64,000 nucleotides of DNA from Gammaproteobacteria bacterium. Lineage in GTDB: Bacteria > Pseudomonadota > Gammaproteobacteria > Chromatiales > Chromatiaceae. The position numbers were made by a program, and so were the translations under genes. Positions 1-8,669 of the stretch are shown piece after piece. How positions within the stretch are numbered: position 1 is the first letter of the stretch; every line of letters begins with the position of its first letter. The stretch is taken from positions 62,001-126,000 of the forward strand of contig JAGRGQ010000002.1 in assembly GCA_020445405.1 (NCBI GenBank), read 5' to 3'. The notes under the pieces are model-generated. The model was not told the origin of the DNA. It worked only from the letters and a program-made list of their open reading frames with translations, and did no database searches.

Positions 1-1
1 G

Positions 2-805
2 CTGGTGGTGTGGTTTCAGGTACGCTTCGGCCTGCGCCCGCTGCAGGCGCTGCAGCAGGCGCTCGCAGATGTCCGGCAGGGGAAAAAACAGCGGCTGCCG
101 GAGAACAATCCGGTTGAGGTCGAGCCGGTGGTGGATGAGCTCAACGGCTTGCTGGATCACAACCGGGCATTGCTGGAACGGGCGAGAACGCAGCTGGGTA
201 ATCTGGCACACGCACTGAAGAATCCGCTGACCGTAATCCGCAATGAATCGAAGGCGGTTGAGAATGAGATGGGGCGTGTGATCCGTGAGCAGACAAGCGC
301 GATGGCGAACAGCCTCGACCGCTACCTGTCGCAGGCACGGATCGCCGGAAGCGCCGGCCTGCTTGGCGCCCGCGCGGATGTCGAAGCGATTACCGCGGAT
401 CTCTGTTTCTCCATGGAGCGGCTATACCGGGAGAGGGGCATCGGGATTCAATTTTCCGGGCTGGACGGGTGCTGGTTTCGGGGAGAGGCGGAGGATCTGG
501 AGGAGATGCTGGGCAATCTGCTGGACAACGCCTGCAAATGGGCGCGCAGTCAGGTTTCGGTCCGTGCCGAACTGCGCGGCGACCGGCTGCTGATCGTGGT
601 GGAAGACGATGGCCCCGGGATACCGGAGCAGCGGCGGCAGGAGGTTCTGGAACGCGGGCGCCGACTCGACGAAAAGGTTCCGGGAAGCGGTCTTGGGCTC
701 GATATTGCGCAGGATATTGCCGCGCTCTATCGCGGTTCGATTACGCTGAACCGGGCGGTCAGCGGCGGATTGAGTGCACGGCTCGAACTGCCGGCGGCTG
801 ACTGA
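2..805 (+). CDS. Sensor histidine kinase, C-terminal part (5' end outside window)
   Basis: The reading frame is open to the left edge, so the sensor region and membrane segments are missing. What remains begins inside a HAMP-like linker, followed by a dimerisation box with the phospho-acceptor His (LAHALKNPL, about residue 70) and a HATPase_c domain with N box (LLDNACKWA), G1 box (EDDGPGIPE) and G2 box (GSGLGLDI). The atypical H box resembles the PhoQ-type group. It would autophosphorylate and pass phosphate to a response regulator, presumably encoded just upstream and outside the window. The stop codon abuts the stop of the convergent EF-hand gene, leaving no room for a terminator between them. 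The signal sensed cannot be told from this fragment. Confidence 0.9.
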   Translation: MVVWFQVRFGLRPLQALQQALADVRQGKKQRLPENNPVEVEPVVDELNGLLDHNRALLERARTQLGNLAHALKNPLTVIRNESKAVENEMGRVIREQTSAMANSLDRYLSQARIAGSAGLLGARADVEAITADLCFSMERLYRERGIGIQFSGLDGCWFRGEAEDLEEMLGNLLDNACKWARSQVSVRAELRGDRLLIVVEDDGPGIPEQRRQEVLERGRRLDEKVPGSGLGLDIAQDIAALYRGSITLNRAVSGGLSARLELPAAD

Positions 806-1198
806 TCATCGCTCCCGGCCGCGTTGATAGCGATAGCGTCGGTGCCGCTGAAGGCGATTGTTCAGGGAGGCGGTCATCTCATCCTCGGTCAGGTATCCAT
901 CCGCATTGGCGTCGATCTCCTCGAAGCGCAGGGGGACCGGATAGTGGTGCCTGTCGCGCCCTTCGGCCCGGCGCCGAAGTTCCATCTGTTCGATAAAGAT
1001 GCGGTACTCCTCTCTGCTCAGCACGCCGTTCTTATCGATATCGTGAACGGAAAAGGCATGCGATCCTGACGCAGTTGTATTCCCAGAATCGGGAGCGTTG
1101 CGCGGCTGTTCCGCCGGCAGGTCCGTGCACCATGAGAAACTGCAAGCAGCCAGAATCGACGCGATTGTAAAAAGCGATCTCTTGCGGTCTGCACTCAT
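806..1198 (-). CDS. Small exported EF-hand protein, probable lipoprotein
   Basis: 130 aa. The N-terminus has a basic stretch and hydrophobic core ending in LAAC, which reads as a lipobox, so an exported lipid-anchored or periplasmic protein is likely. Two EF-hand loops are visible: DIDKNGVLSREE and DANADGYLTEDE, each with acidic residues at the calcium positions 1, 3, 5 and 12. The C-terminal end is rich in Arg and Tyr. It lies 10 bp downstream of the hydrogenase-type small subunit on the same strand, so the two are probably co-transcribed. A calcium-binding role is inferred from the loops; the partner is unknown. Confidence 0.75.
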   Translation of the reverse strand: MSADRKRSLFTIASILAACSFSWCTDLPAEQPRNAPDSGNTTASGSHAFSVHDIDKNGVLSREEYRIFIEQMELRRRAEGRDRHHYPVPLRFEEIDANADGYLTEDEMTASLNNRLQRHRRYRYQRGRER

Positions 1199-1208
1199 AT
1201 CAAATTCG

Positions 1209-2405
1209 TCACTTTCCAGATCGCAGATATTTATCCAGGATACTGATCTGATCTTCGGAAAACCGGAGCCGCCGGTGTGAACGGATCTCTCCGGAACGCA
1301 GCAATTCGGCTATCTTCGCCGGGTCGGTCCGGAACCCGGAGGGATCGACGGAATGGCAATATACACAGCTGTCATGATAGAGCTGATGGCCCTCTTCAAT
1401 AGCTGACTCGGCTGATTCGTCACCCGACTGGTAGGCGAGTGCAGCCGCATCCAGGCTCCGATAAAAACCGCCCTGATCCCAGAACCCGGGTTCAGCGCAG
1501 CCGATGCACGGATGGCCCGACTCAATGGGAAAGCTGGTCCCCTGGTTCCATTTGTAGACGGCACAGGCATTGTGCGTCACCGGACCTCGACAGCCCAGCT
1601 TATACAGGCACCAGCCCTTCCTGGCAGCTTCGTCATCGAAGTGTTGCGCGAACTTCTCTTGCTGAAAGAAATGGTATCTGGAACAGCGTTCGTGCACGGT
1701 ATTCCGGTAGATGCTGAGCGGACGATTCAGGTCGTCGAGTACCGGGAATCTGCCGAAAGCGAGAAAGTGAGCCAGTACGCCGCTGATTGCAGCAGGAAGA
1801 GGAGGGCATCCCGGGAGATTGACCAACGGCTTTTGCGGAATCTGACCGCTTCGCATGAGCATCGATACGCCCGTGGCACCGGTTGGATTGGGGCTCGCAG
1901 CCGGCAATCCGCCAAAGGCAGCGCAGCTGCCGACAGCAATGATTGCCGCAGCGCCCGCGCTGCATTCCTTCAGCATCTCCAGATTGGACTTTCCTGCGAT
2001 GGTGGAATAGACGCCGCCGTTTGCGGTGGGAACCGCTCCGTCGACAAGCAGCAGATACCTGCCTGAGAAGCGCCTCATTGCCTGCGCCCGTGCAGCCTCT
2101 GCCGCCGCCCCTGAGGCAGCCTGAAAAGTGTGGTGATAATCAAGCGAAAGATAATCGAGCATCAGCTCTTCAATGGTCAGATCATGTGAGCGGGTAAGTG
2201 ACTCCGTGCAGCCGGTGCACTCCTGAAAGGAGAGCCAGATAACGGAGGGCCTGACCGCCAGGCGCAGTTTCTCCGACAGTGCCGGGACTGCGCTGGAGGG
2301 CAGCGCGAGCAGCGAGGCCAGCGCCGTACAGAATTTCAAAAAAGAGCGCCTGCTGACCCCATTAGCCTTCAGACAGGCCGAAAAATCCGCCGGCTTCTTC
2401 GACAT
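1209..2405 (-). CDS. Tat-exported [NiFe]-hydrogenase small subunit with C-terminal c-type heme domain
   Basis: 398 aa. A twin-arginine signal (SRRSFLK, residues 18-24) is followed by the small-subunit fold. Proximal cluster cysteines are visible (C63 and C66 in QECTGC; GSCAAFGG; NLPGCPP), as are the medial/distal cluster motifs (KLGCRGP, NACAVYKWN, GHPCIGC). The usual C-terminal membrane helix is replaced by about 70 residues carrying one CVYCH heme site (347-351). No Met follows the heme site, so the second axial ligand is unclear. The family passes electrons from the NiFe large subunit to a cytochrome. No large subunit or maturation gene lies anywhere in the window; the upstream neighbour is a divergent GlcG-like gene. 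Group and physiological partner are uncertain, but the fold assignment is firm. Confidence 0.88.
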   Translation of the reverse strand: MSKKPADFSACLKANGVSRRSFLKFCTALASLLALPSSAVPALSEKLRLAVRPSVIWLSFQECTGCTESLTRSHDLTIEELMLDYLSLDYHHTFQAASGAAAEAARAQAMRRFSGRYLLLVDGAVPTANGGVYSTIAGKSNLEMLKECSAGAAAIIAVGSCAAFGGLPAASPNPTGATGVSMLMRSGQIPQKPLVNLPGCPPLPAAISGVLAHFLAFGRFPVLDDLNRPLSIYRNTVHERCSRYHFFQQEKFAQHFDDEAARKGWCLYKLGCRGPVTHNACAVYKWNQGTSFPIESGHPCIGCAEPGFWDQGGFYRSLDAAALAYQSGDESAESAIEEGHQLYHDSCVYCHSVDPSGFRTDPAKIAELLRSGEIRSHRRLRFSEDQISILDKYLRSGK

Positions 2406-2747
2406 TGTATCTGCGTCCTGGAGCGTAAACGACCGGCTTCCGACAGCCGGGAAAAGGGTTTGTCAATCTGTTTTCGCTTACCCTGTATTCATATTCTACG
2501 ACAGTCCGATTCAACAGCGTTATCCGGGATGCCGCATATGGAAATTCCCGCTGCGCCGCTGGAACCCTGACAAAAAACCCGGGACTCAGGGAACATGGCT
2601 ATGGACAGCACCCCGCTACAGCCGGTTGTCCGCATGCCCCGCTGACTGTTATTTTTTGTACATCGGCTAGACTGTAACAGAGCGAACAGTCTCGGGTCGG
2701 TTGTATTGCATGCGGTTGTAATCCAGTTCAGCGATAGGGGGTCAGCC
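2406..2747. other. Intergenic region between divergent genes
   Basis: The region separates the hydrogenase small subunit (leftward) from the GlcG-like gene (rightward) and should hold both promoters. I see no convincing hairpin, repeat or consensus box. A Shine-Dalgarno-like ATAGGGGG ends a few bases before the rightward ATG at 2748. Confidence 0.5.
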
Positions 2748-3260
2748 ATGACAGTAGGTATAAAACAATACATCAGAGGGATGGCACTCATTGCCATTCT
2801 GGCGCACCTGTTACCGGTTTCGGCCCAGGACTCGCTTGCGACTTACAAAATGCTGAAAACGGAGCTTGCGCTTGAGGTGGCGCAGGAAGCGTTGAAGGCC
2901 TGTCGTGAAGGGGGTTTTCAGACCGCGGTGGCCATCGTCGATCGCGCCGGTATTGTACAGGTGATGCTGCGCGATCAACTGGCCGGATCTCATACGGTAG
3001 AGACGGCACGCCGCAAGGCGTGGACCGCCGCCAGCTTCAAGGGCGTTACCAGTTCCATAGCCGAGGCAACCCAACCCGGGAGCGCACAATCCGGTGTCCG
3101 CTTCGTAACCGAGGCCATCATGCTTGGAGGCGGCGTACCGCTGTATGCTGAAGGCGCACTGATTGGCGCGCTTGGTGTTTCCGGCGCACCCAGTGGCGAA
3201 GAGGACGAGAAGTGCGCGCAAAAAGGTGCGGATTTTCTGTTGGACAGGCTCCTGTTCTGA
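2748..3260 (+). CDS. GlcG/HbpS-family exported protein
   Basis: 170 aa from the ATG at 2748, chosen because a G-rich Shine-Dalgarno precedes it; an upstream in-frame ATG exists at 2706 but lacks one. A hydrophobic signal peptide ends near LLPVSAQD. The mature part matches the GlcG/HbpS (DUF336) fold: AVAIVDRAGIVQVMLRDQ, ETARRKAWTA, then GGGVPLYAEGALIGALGVSGA near the end. Members of the family bind heme or small ligands; some sense redox stress and many have no known role. The gene stands alone, divergent from the hydrogenase small subunit, which hints at a periplasmic redox context but proves nothing. Confidence 0.82.
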   Translation: MTVGIKQYIRGMALIAILAHLLPVSAQDSLATYKMLKTELALEVAQEALKACREGGFQTAVAIVDRAGIVQVMLRDQLAGSHTVETARRKAWTAASFKGVTSSIAEATQPGSAQSGVRFVTEAIMLGGGVPLYAEGALIGALGVSGAPSGEEDEKCAQKGADFLLDRLLF

Positions 3261-3385
3261 AGCGGAAGCCGGATGCATTGATAAACAGACGGTGATCCCC
3301 CACGACAACCGCGGCAAAGCCAACAGAACGCGATTCCGTTCATGCGGTGCGGCATGGAGCTGAGCCTTCTTTTATGCCAGACGGA

Positions 3386-4156
3386 TTAGTCGTTGCGGCT
3401 GAAAGAGGGGATGTCGAACGTCTGTATGTGATTGATCAACCAGTACTTCAGGTAATCGCCGATAGTTGGCAGCGCATACTTGCCCGCATCCACCTCTTCG
3501 ATGACTCTGTCCAGGTCGATCAGCAGGAGCTCGTGATTCGCCCGGTGGCCCGGGCGCAGTTTTTCGCCCAGCGAGTGCTCTTCTTCGGAAAAATGGAACT
3601 TTGAATACTCGTGCAGGAGCCGCAACTCTGCGCACGCAAACCGCTTGTCGGTGGAGGCGCATAACTGCATGTGCAGCCGGTTGATGTGATTGACAAGCGC
3701 CCGGTGATGCTTGTCCATCTCCGGATCTCCTGTTTCGAGCTCCGCTGACCAGCGTATGAGCAGTTTTGCATCCTCTGTCTCTTTGTCAAACAGCGGCCAG
3801 TAGCTTTGATCCTCGAACAGTTCATGCGAGAAGATCTTGCTGCGAAGCGTGCCCAGAAAGCGAACCGAATCATCGAAATTCTGCGTGTAGATGCTGTCCA
3901 TGCGCAGCCGCAGCGAGAGTTCCCGGTGTTTCACCGAGTGCTCGTCCAGCTCGGCAAAGCCGGCCGCCTTAAGGATAACCTCTTCGTGCGAGAAATGGTT
4001 CTCGAGATCGACTATGAACCACCTTACGTTGCTCTCGAACTCCTGACGATCCCAGTTGTCGCGTACGGAGACGGAGATAACATCGATGTTTTCCAACAGA
4101 CCTTTGTGATTTTCATCGATAAAGGCGTTACCGCTTTTCAGGTTTCGCGAAGACAT
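3386..4156 (-). CDS. Tandem hemerythrin-domain protein
   Basis: 256 aa with two hemerythrin-like four-helix bundles and no signal peptide, so cytoplasmic. The N-terminal bundle carries the diiron-type His/Glu sets DENHKGL, HFSHEEVI and EHSVKHREL. The C-terminal bundle carries MDKHHRALVNHI, FHFSEEEHSL, GHRANHELL and a final NHIQTFD. The first domain keeps fewer canonical ligands (the last His motif is not obvious), so only the second may hold a full diiron site. Bacterial hemerythrins bind O2 or NO and serve as carriers, sensors or scavengers. Two more hemerythrin genes occur in the window. It is probably monocistronic. Confidence 0.85.
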   Translation of the reverse strand: MSSRNLKSGNAFIDENHKGLLENIDVISVSVRDNWDRQEFESNVRWFIVDLENHFSHEEVILKAAGFAELDEHSVKHRELSLRLRMDSIYTQNFDDSVRFLGTLRSKIFSHELFEDQSYWPLFDKETEDAKLLIRWSAELETGDPEMDKHHRALVNHINRLHMQLCASTDKRFACAELRLLHEYSKFHFSEEEHSLGEKLRPGHRANHELLLIDLDRVIEEVDAGKYALPTIGDYLKYWLINHIQTFDIPSFSRND

Positions 4157-4367
4157 ATCGGGCTCTCGATAGACCTTGGTCCACAGTTTGTCGGCCGGCA
4201 GACCCGGAAAATACCATTTTCAGCAGGGTTGTCAATCAACATACCGCGTTGTGCGGTTAAGCCAACAGCGCCCGGGGCGAATCGAAACAGCTTTACAATG
4301 CACCGGTTTTACCGCTACGACCGATTCGGTAAGCGCGGCAACGGATAACCGGGCGGGTCTGGTATTT

Positions 4368-6527
4368 TTACCGTATCTGGTTCCGGTGCAGCGGCGGCGT
4401 AACCAGCCGGACCAGCAGCACCACTGAGCGGGCCTGCAACGGGTAGTTCTCATTGGAGTGAAAAAACCGGTTATCATCACGTTTGCCATCGCTGAAACTG
4501 GTGTCGATCAATACCTGCCAGCGGGCATGCTGAGGTTGCGACGGAAGACAGAATTCGATGCTTTCGTGATGCGCATTCAGTAGCATGATCATGGTGTCGT
4601 CTTCAATCGGCCGGCCGCGTTCATCGTAATCCTCGATGGCATTTCCGGCCAGCATCAGGCCGAGGCAACGGGCGAATGACTGCTGCCATTCGCGTTTGGT
4701 CATCTCGCGGCCCGACGGTGCCAGCCAGCTGATCTCTTTGGCGGCGACACCGACGATGTCACTGCCCTGGAAGAAATGGCGCCTGCGGAACGCCGGATGC
4801 TGTTTTCGCAATCTTATCAGCATGCACATAAACTGCTGCAGATCGCGTCCCTCCCGGTCGAGCGACCAATCGATCCAGGTCAGGGTGCTGTCGTGACAGT
4901 AAGTATTGTTGTTGCCCAGCTGGGTGCGGCCCATCTCATCGCCGGCGAGCAGCATCGGGACGCCCTGCGACAACAGCAGGGTGGTAAGGAAATTCCGCTT
5001 CTGCTGTTCGCGCAGCCGGCGGATGTGCAGATTCTGAGTCGGACCTTCAGCGCCGCAATTCCAGTTGATGTTGTTGTTTTCGCCGTCGCGATTGTCTTCC
5101 AGATTGGCCTTGTTGCGCTTGGTTTCGTAGCTGACCAGGTCATTCAATGTAAAGCCGTCATGACAGGTCACGAAGTTGATGCTGGCATAGGGCCGGCGGC
5201 CGCCATGCTCATAAAGGTCGCTGGAGCCGGTGAGGCGGTAGGCGAGTTCTCCAATGATACCGCCGTCGCCCTTCCAATAGGCGCGCACCGAGTCCCGGTA
5301 GCGGCCGTTCCATTCGGTCCAGCCGATCGGAAAATTGCCGACCTGGTAACCGCCTTCCCCCAGGTCCCAGGGTTCGGCAATCAGCTTGACCTGCGACAGT
5401 ACCGGATCCTGGTGAATAATATCGAAGAACGCACCCAGCCGATCCACCGCGTGCAGTTCGCGCGCCAGTGCCGAGGCCAGGTCGAAGCGAAAACCATCCA
5501 CGTGCATCTCCTGCACCCAGTAGCGCAGGCTGTCCATGATCAGTTGCAGCACCCGCGGATGGCGCATATTCAACGTGTTTCCACAGCCGGTGTAGTCGCG
5601 GTAATAGCGCTGGTTGCCGCCGTCCAGCCGGTAGTAGGCGGCATTGTCTATGCCGCGGAAACACAACGTCGGTCCGAGATGGTTGCCTTCGCCTGTATGG
5701 TTGTAAACCACGTCCAGGATCACTTCGATGCCGGCCGAATGCAGCCGCTTGACCATAGTCTTGAAATCCTTGACGTTACCGCTCGCCGAGTAGCGCATAT
5801 CCGGGGCGAAGTAGCCTATGGAATTGTAACCCCAGTAGTTGCGCAGCCCTTTCTGCACCAGATGCCGGTCGTCGACGAAAGCGTGAATGGGCATCAGTTC
5901 CACAGCGGTGATGCCGAGCCTGCGGAAATAGTCGATGGCCGGCGCCGAAGCGAGACCCGAATAGGTGCCGCGCAACGGCTGCGGTATGTCAGGGTGCTGG
6001 TAGGTGAATCCCTTGACGTGTAATTCGTAGATGATGGTTTCGTGCCAGGGTATGCGCAGCGGCGCGTCGTCGCCCCAGGTGAAAGCCTGATCTATCACCA
6101 CGCACTTGGGCATGCCGTCGGCGCTGTCGCGCTTGTCCAGGATCAGGTCACTTTTGGCGTGCCCGATACGGTATCCGAACATCGCGTCATGCCAGCGGAT
6201 TTTACCCGTGATGTGTTTCGCATAGGGGTCCAGCAGCAGCTTGTTCGGATTGAACCGGTGGCCGCGCTCGGGTTCATAAGGACCGTGTACCCGGTAACCG
6301 TACAAGGTACCGGGTCGCGCCTCCGGCAGGTAGCAGTGCCATACCTGGTCTGTGCGCCACTGCATCATGATTGTGTCCACCGTGCGCCGTCCCCTGGGAT
6401 CGAAGATGCACAGTTCGACTTTTTCGGCATGCTCCGAAAAGAGTGCGAAATTTACCCCTTCGCCATCCCAGGTCGCGCCCAGTGGATAGGGCTTTCCCGG
6501 CCATACAGCCATCTTATAATTCTTCAT
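4368..6527 (-). CDS. glgX: Glycogen debranching enzyme GlgX
   Basis: About 719 aa, the usual length. An N-terminal CBM48 domain (YPLGATWDGEGVNFALFS) is followed by a GH13 barrel with the family regions DVVYNHTGEGN, DGFRFDLA (nucleophile Asp), LIAEPWD (acid Glu) and NFVTCHDGFTL. The enzyme removes short branches from glycogen limit dextrins, feeding phosphorylase. The start at 6527 (MKNYKM) is chosen over 6548 because homologues start close to the WPGKPYPLGA segment; no strong Shine-Dalgarno decides it. No other glycogen gene is adjacent. It implies storage glycogen, common in sulfur-oxidising gammaproteobacteria. Confidence 0.95.
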   Translation of the reverse strand: MKNYKMAVWPGKPYPLGATWDGEGVNFALFSEHAEKVELCIFDPRGRRTVDTIMMQWRTDQVWHCYLPEARPGTLYGYRVHGPYEPERGHRFNPNKLLLDPYAKHITGKIRWHDAMFGYRIGHAKSDLILDKRDSADGMPKCVVIDQAFTWGDDAPLRIPWHETIIYELHVKGFTYQHPDIPQPLRGTYSGLASAPAIDYFRRLGITAVELMPIHAFVDDRHLVQKGLRNYWGYNSIGYFAPDMRYSASGNVKDFKTMVKRLHSAGIEVILDVVYNHTGEGNHLGPTLCFRGIDNAAYYRLDGGNQRYYRDYTGCGNTLNMRHPRVLQLIMDSLRYWVQEMHVDGFRFDLASALARELHAVDRLGAFFDIIHQDPVLSQVKLIAEPWDLGEGGYQVGNFPIGWTEWNGRYRDSVRAYWKGDGGIIGELAYRLTGSSDLYEHGGRRPYASINFVTCHDGFTLNDLVSYETKRNKANLEDNRDGENNNINWNCGAEGPTQNLHIRRLREQQKRNFLTTLLLSQGVPMLLAGDEMGRTQLGNNNTYCHDSTLTWIDWSLDREGRDLQQFMCMLIRLRKQHPAFRRRHFFQGSDIVGVAAKEISWLAPSGREMTKREWQQSFARCLGLMLAGNAIEDYDERGRPIEDDTMIMLLNAHHESIEFCLPSQPQHARWQVLIDTSFSDGKRDDNRFFHSNENYPLQARSVVLLVRLVTPPLHRNQIR

Positions 6528-6833
6528 CGATGCACCATCAGGATCCATGTCTCGAGCAATATCCGCTGGGGGGCGGGTCGTGGGATAACACCGGCACGGT
6601 TTGCCGTATCGTCTAATCTCCGGCTTAATTACGCGAACGCCCGGTAGCGGTTCGGTGGATAGCGATAATACGCTGCAAGTCGACCTCCGGGCCAGCGGGT
6701 ATCATTCCAGCCTGATCCGGTTCGGCGCTATTCGATTACCCCGCCTGGGGTTTACAGACCGGAAAATGGAGCGCAAAGGGGTATCTCACACAGGTATATG
6801 CCCGTGAGTGTGCCTGGCAGTTGTCCGTAAGCG
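6528..6833. other. Intergenic region without clear gene
   Basis: It lies upstream of glgX and downstream of the leftward universal stress gene. A small inverted repeat (ACCCC-GCCT-GGGGT, 6738-6751) is followed by only a short T run. No coding pattern or promoter consensus is convincing. Confidence 0.4.
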
Positions 6834-7274
6834 CTATTTGGAACCCGTAACGACCAGCACCGGGCAGCCTGCGTGCCTGACGACCGATTCGGCGACGCTG
6901 CCGATCAGCGCATGGGAAAGCCCGGTACGGCCGTGACTGGCCATGACGATGATATCGGTATGCTCTTCCGCCGCGGTCTTGCAGATCGTATCCCAGGTCT
7001 TGCCCTCGCGCACGCTCTCCGTGGCAGCAACCGCTTTTCCGGCCTGCGCCACCATGCTCTGCAACTGCTCGTGCGCGCGCTTCACCATTTTCTCGACAAT
7101 CTCCGCGGGTGTGATTGCGAGTATCTCAAAATTGTCGAAATCGTGAAGTTGATCCACGACATGCAGCAGTTTCAGCTCCGCATTGTGCGCGCCCGCCAGA
7201 AAAAGTGCATATTCGAACGCCTTGCCGGCAGCCTCCGAAAAATCGGTCGGAAACAGAATCTTTTTGATTTTCAT
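6834..7274 (-). CDS. Universal stress protein (UspA family)
   Basis: 146 aa from the ATG at 7274, giving the typical start MKIKKILFPTDFS; an upstream ATG at 7328 would add an atypical 18 residues. The Rossmann-like fold shows the ATP-binding signature near the C-terminus (MASHGRTGLSHALIGSVAESV), so it belongs to the nucleotide-binding UspFG/MJ0577-like type. It is a cytoplasmic stress modulator of unspecified target. It stands alone between glgX and the MacAB-like exporter operon, both on the same strand but separated by gaps above 180 bp. Confidence 0.9.
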   Translation of the reverse strand: MKIKKILFPTDFSEAAGKAFEYALFLAGAHNAELKLLHVVDQLHDFDNFEILAITPAEIVEKMVKRAHEQLQSMVAQAGKAVAATESVREGKTWDTICKTAAEEHTDIIVMASHGRTGLSHALIGSVAESVVRHAGCPVLVVTGSK

Positions 7275-7463
7275 GCCATTTATGCCCAAGTATCTTATGT
7301 CAATAACCGGATGCAGGAACGGGAGCATCCATCATAGCCCCCCTTGATTACAGTAATTTTTCCATGCGCAACGAAGCCGCCGTCCGGTAAATGACGTGGA
7401 GCGATAATCTCTCCCGCTGAGCCGAAAAGATCACCGGGGAAGTCGTTACCCCATCCATGCGAT

Positions 7464-8663
7464 TTACTCGGCCCTGAGCGCCTCCACCGGGTCCATTTTT
7501 GCCGCCCTGTAGGCGGGGAAAACGCCGGAAACCAATCCAATCGCCACCGCGACGGCCTCTGCAAGCACTACATAAGTCACGGGTACCTGCACCGGCAGAG
7601 CGGGCAGCGCGGCGTGCAGCAGCGTTGCCATACCCACACCCAGTGCCAGGCCGCTGAGGCCTCCCACGGCGGCGAGAACGATGGCTTCACCCAGAAACAG
7701 GCGCAAGACCTGTCCCTCTCTTGCGCCCAGGGCGCGCAGCAAACCGATTTCGTTGGTGCGTTCATTGATCGCAATAGTCATGATGGTCACGATACCGATA
7801 GCACCCACCAGCAGGGAGATGCCGCCAATCGCAGCGACAGCGAAGGTCAAAATATCGAGAACCGAGCCGAGTACATCCAGCATCTGCTGTTGCGTGGTAA
7901 TTGTCACATCGTCTCTGCCGTGACGTGCTTTCAGCGTATCCTTAATCCCTTTTACGACCTTTTCCACCGGCGTATCTTCGTCGTACATCACGTCTATTTC
8001 GAACAGTGTGTCGTTGTTGAACAGATTCAGCGCGCGGGCGGCGGGTATGTAAACGGTGTCGTCAAGATCGAATCCCAGCAGCGTGCCTTTGGATTCCATG
8101 ACGCCTATCACACGATAGCGATTGCCGCTGATGGTGATGCGCTGACCAAGCGGGCTGCTTCCGGCGAAGAGCTCCTGCCGGAGCTTGCTGCCCAGCACTG
8201 CGAATGCGCGTGGCGCGGTGGGGTCGTCTTCGGGCAGAAACCGCCCGGATTTTACCTTCATGCTGAATGCGTCCGGCATGTCCGGACCCGCGCCGTAAAC
8301 CGTTGTTCGTCGCCGGCGGTTACCGGCCTCGACTTCGGCATTGCCCTGAACGAACGGCACCACTGCGCGTGCAAATGGCAACCGTTTCAGCGCTTGCGCA
8401 TCTTCGATGGTCAACGGCCGTTCGGTACCGAACATCCCCATACTGGTGCCGGCCGTCGTTGCCTTCCCCGGGTTGATGCCGACCAGCGTGGTTCCGAACT
8501 GGGTGAACTCGGATAACACGAACTGATGCACGCCTTCGCCGATGGAGGTCAGCAATACCACGGCGGCAATTCCCACAGCGATACCCAGCGCGGTGAGAAA
8601 GCTGCGCATGCGGTGCGCTATCAAAGAGCTGCCGGTCAGATTGAGAAAATCGCGTACCCGCAT
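7464..8663 (-). CDS. MacB/FtsX-type ABC transporter permease (second permease)
   Basis: 399 aa. Layout is MacB-like: an N-terminal helix (FLTALGIAVGIAAVVLLTSIGEG), a large periplasmic domain (about residues 50-260) and three C-terminal helices, the last ending MDPVEALRAE, a hallmark of this family. It is the last gene of a four-gene leftward operon (adaptor 11735, ATPase 10551, permease 9884, this gene), with only 6 bp between the two permeases. The two permeases are paralogues but clearly diverged and probably form a heterodimer. The substrate is unknown; MacAB relatives drive periplasm-to-outside mechanotransmission for peptides, macrolides or lipids. No outer-membrane TolC-type gene is present here. 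Confidence 0.9.
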   Translation of the reverse strand: MRVRDFLNLTGSSLIAHRMRSFLTALGIAVGIAAVVLLTSIGEGVHQFVLSEFTQFGTTLVGINPGKATTAGTSMGMFGTERPLTIEDAQALKRLPFARAVVPFVQGNAEVEAGNRRRRTTVYGAGPDMPDAFSMKVKSGRFLPEDDPTAPRAFAVLGSKLRQELFAGSSPLGQRITISGNRYRVIGVMESKGTLLGFDLDDTVYIPAARALNLFNNDTLFEIDVMYDEDTPVEKVVKGIKDTLKARHGRDDVTITTQQQMLDVLGSVLDILTFAVAAIGGISLLVGAIGIVTIMTIAINERTNEIGLLRALGAREGQVLRLFLGEAIVLAAVGGLSGLALGVGMATLLHAALPALPVQVPVTYVVLAEAVAVAIGLVSGVFPAYRAAKMDPVEALRAE

Positions 8664-8669
8664 GGCAGA

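Noticed and set aside
4776-6023. Long rightward frame of 415 codons opposite glgX
   Set aside because: It is the antisense shadow of a GC-rich gene with clear GH13 motifs; the translated product has no recognisable domain.
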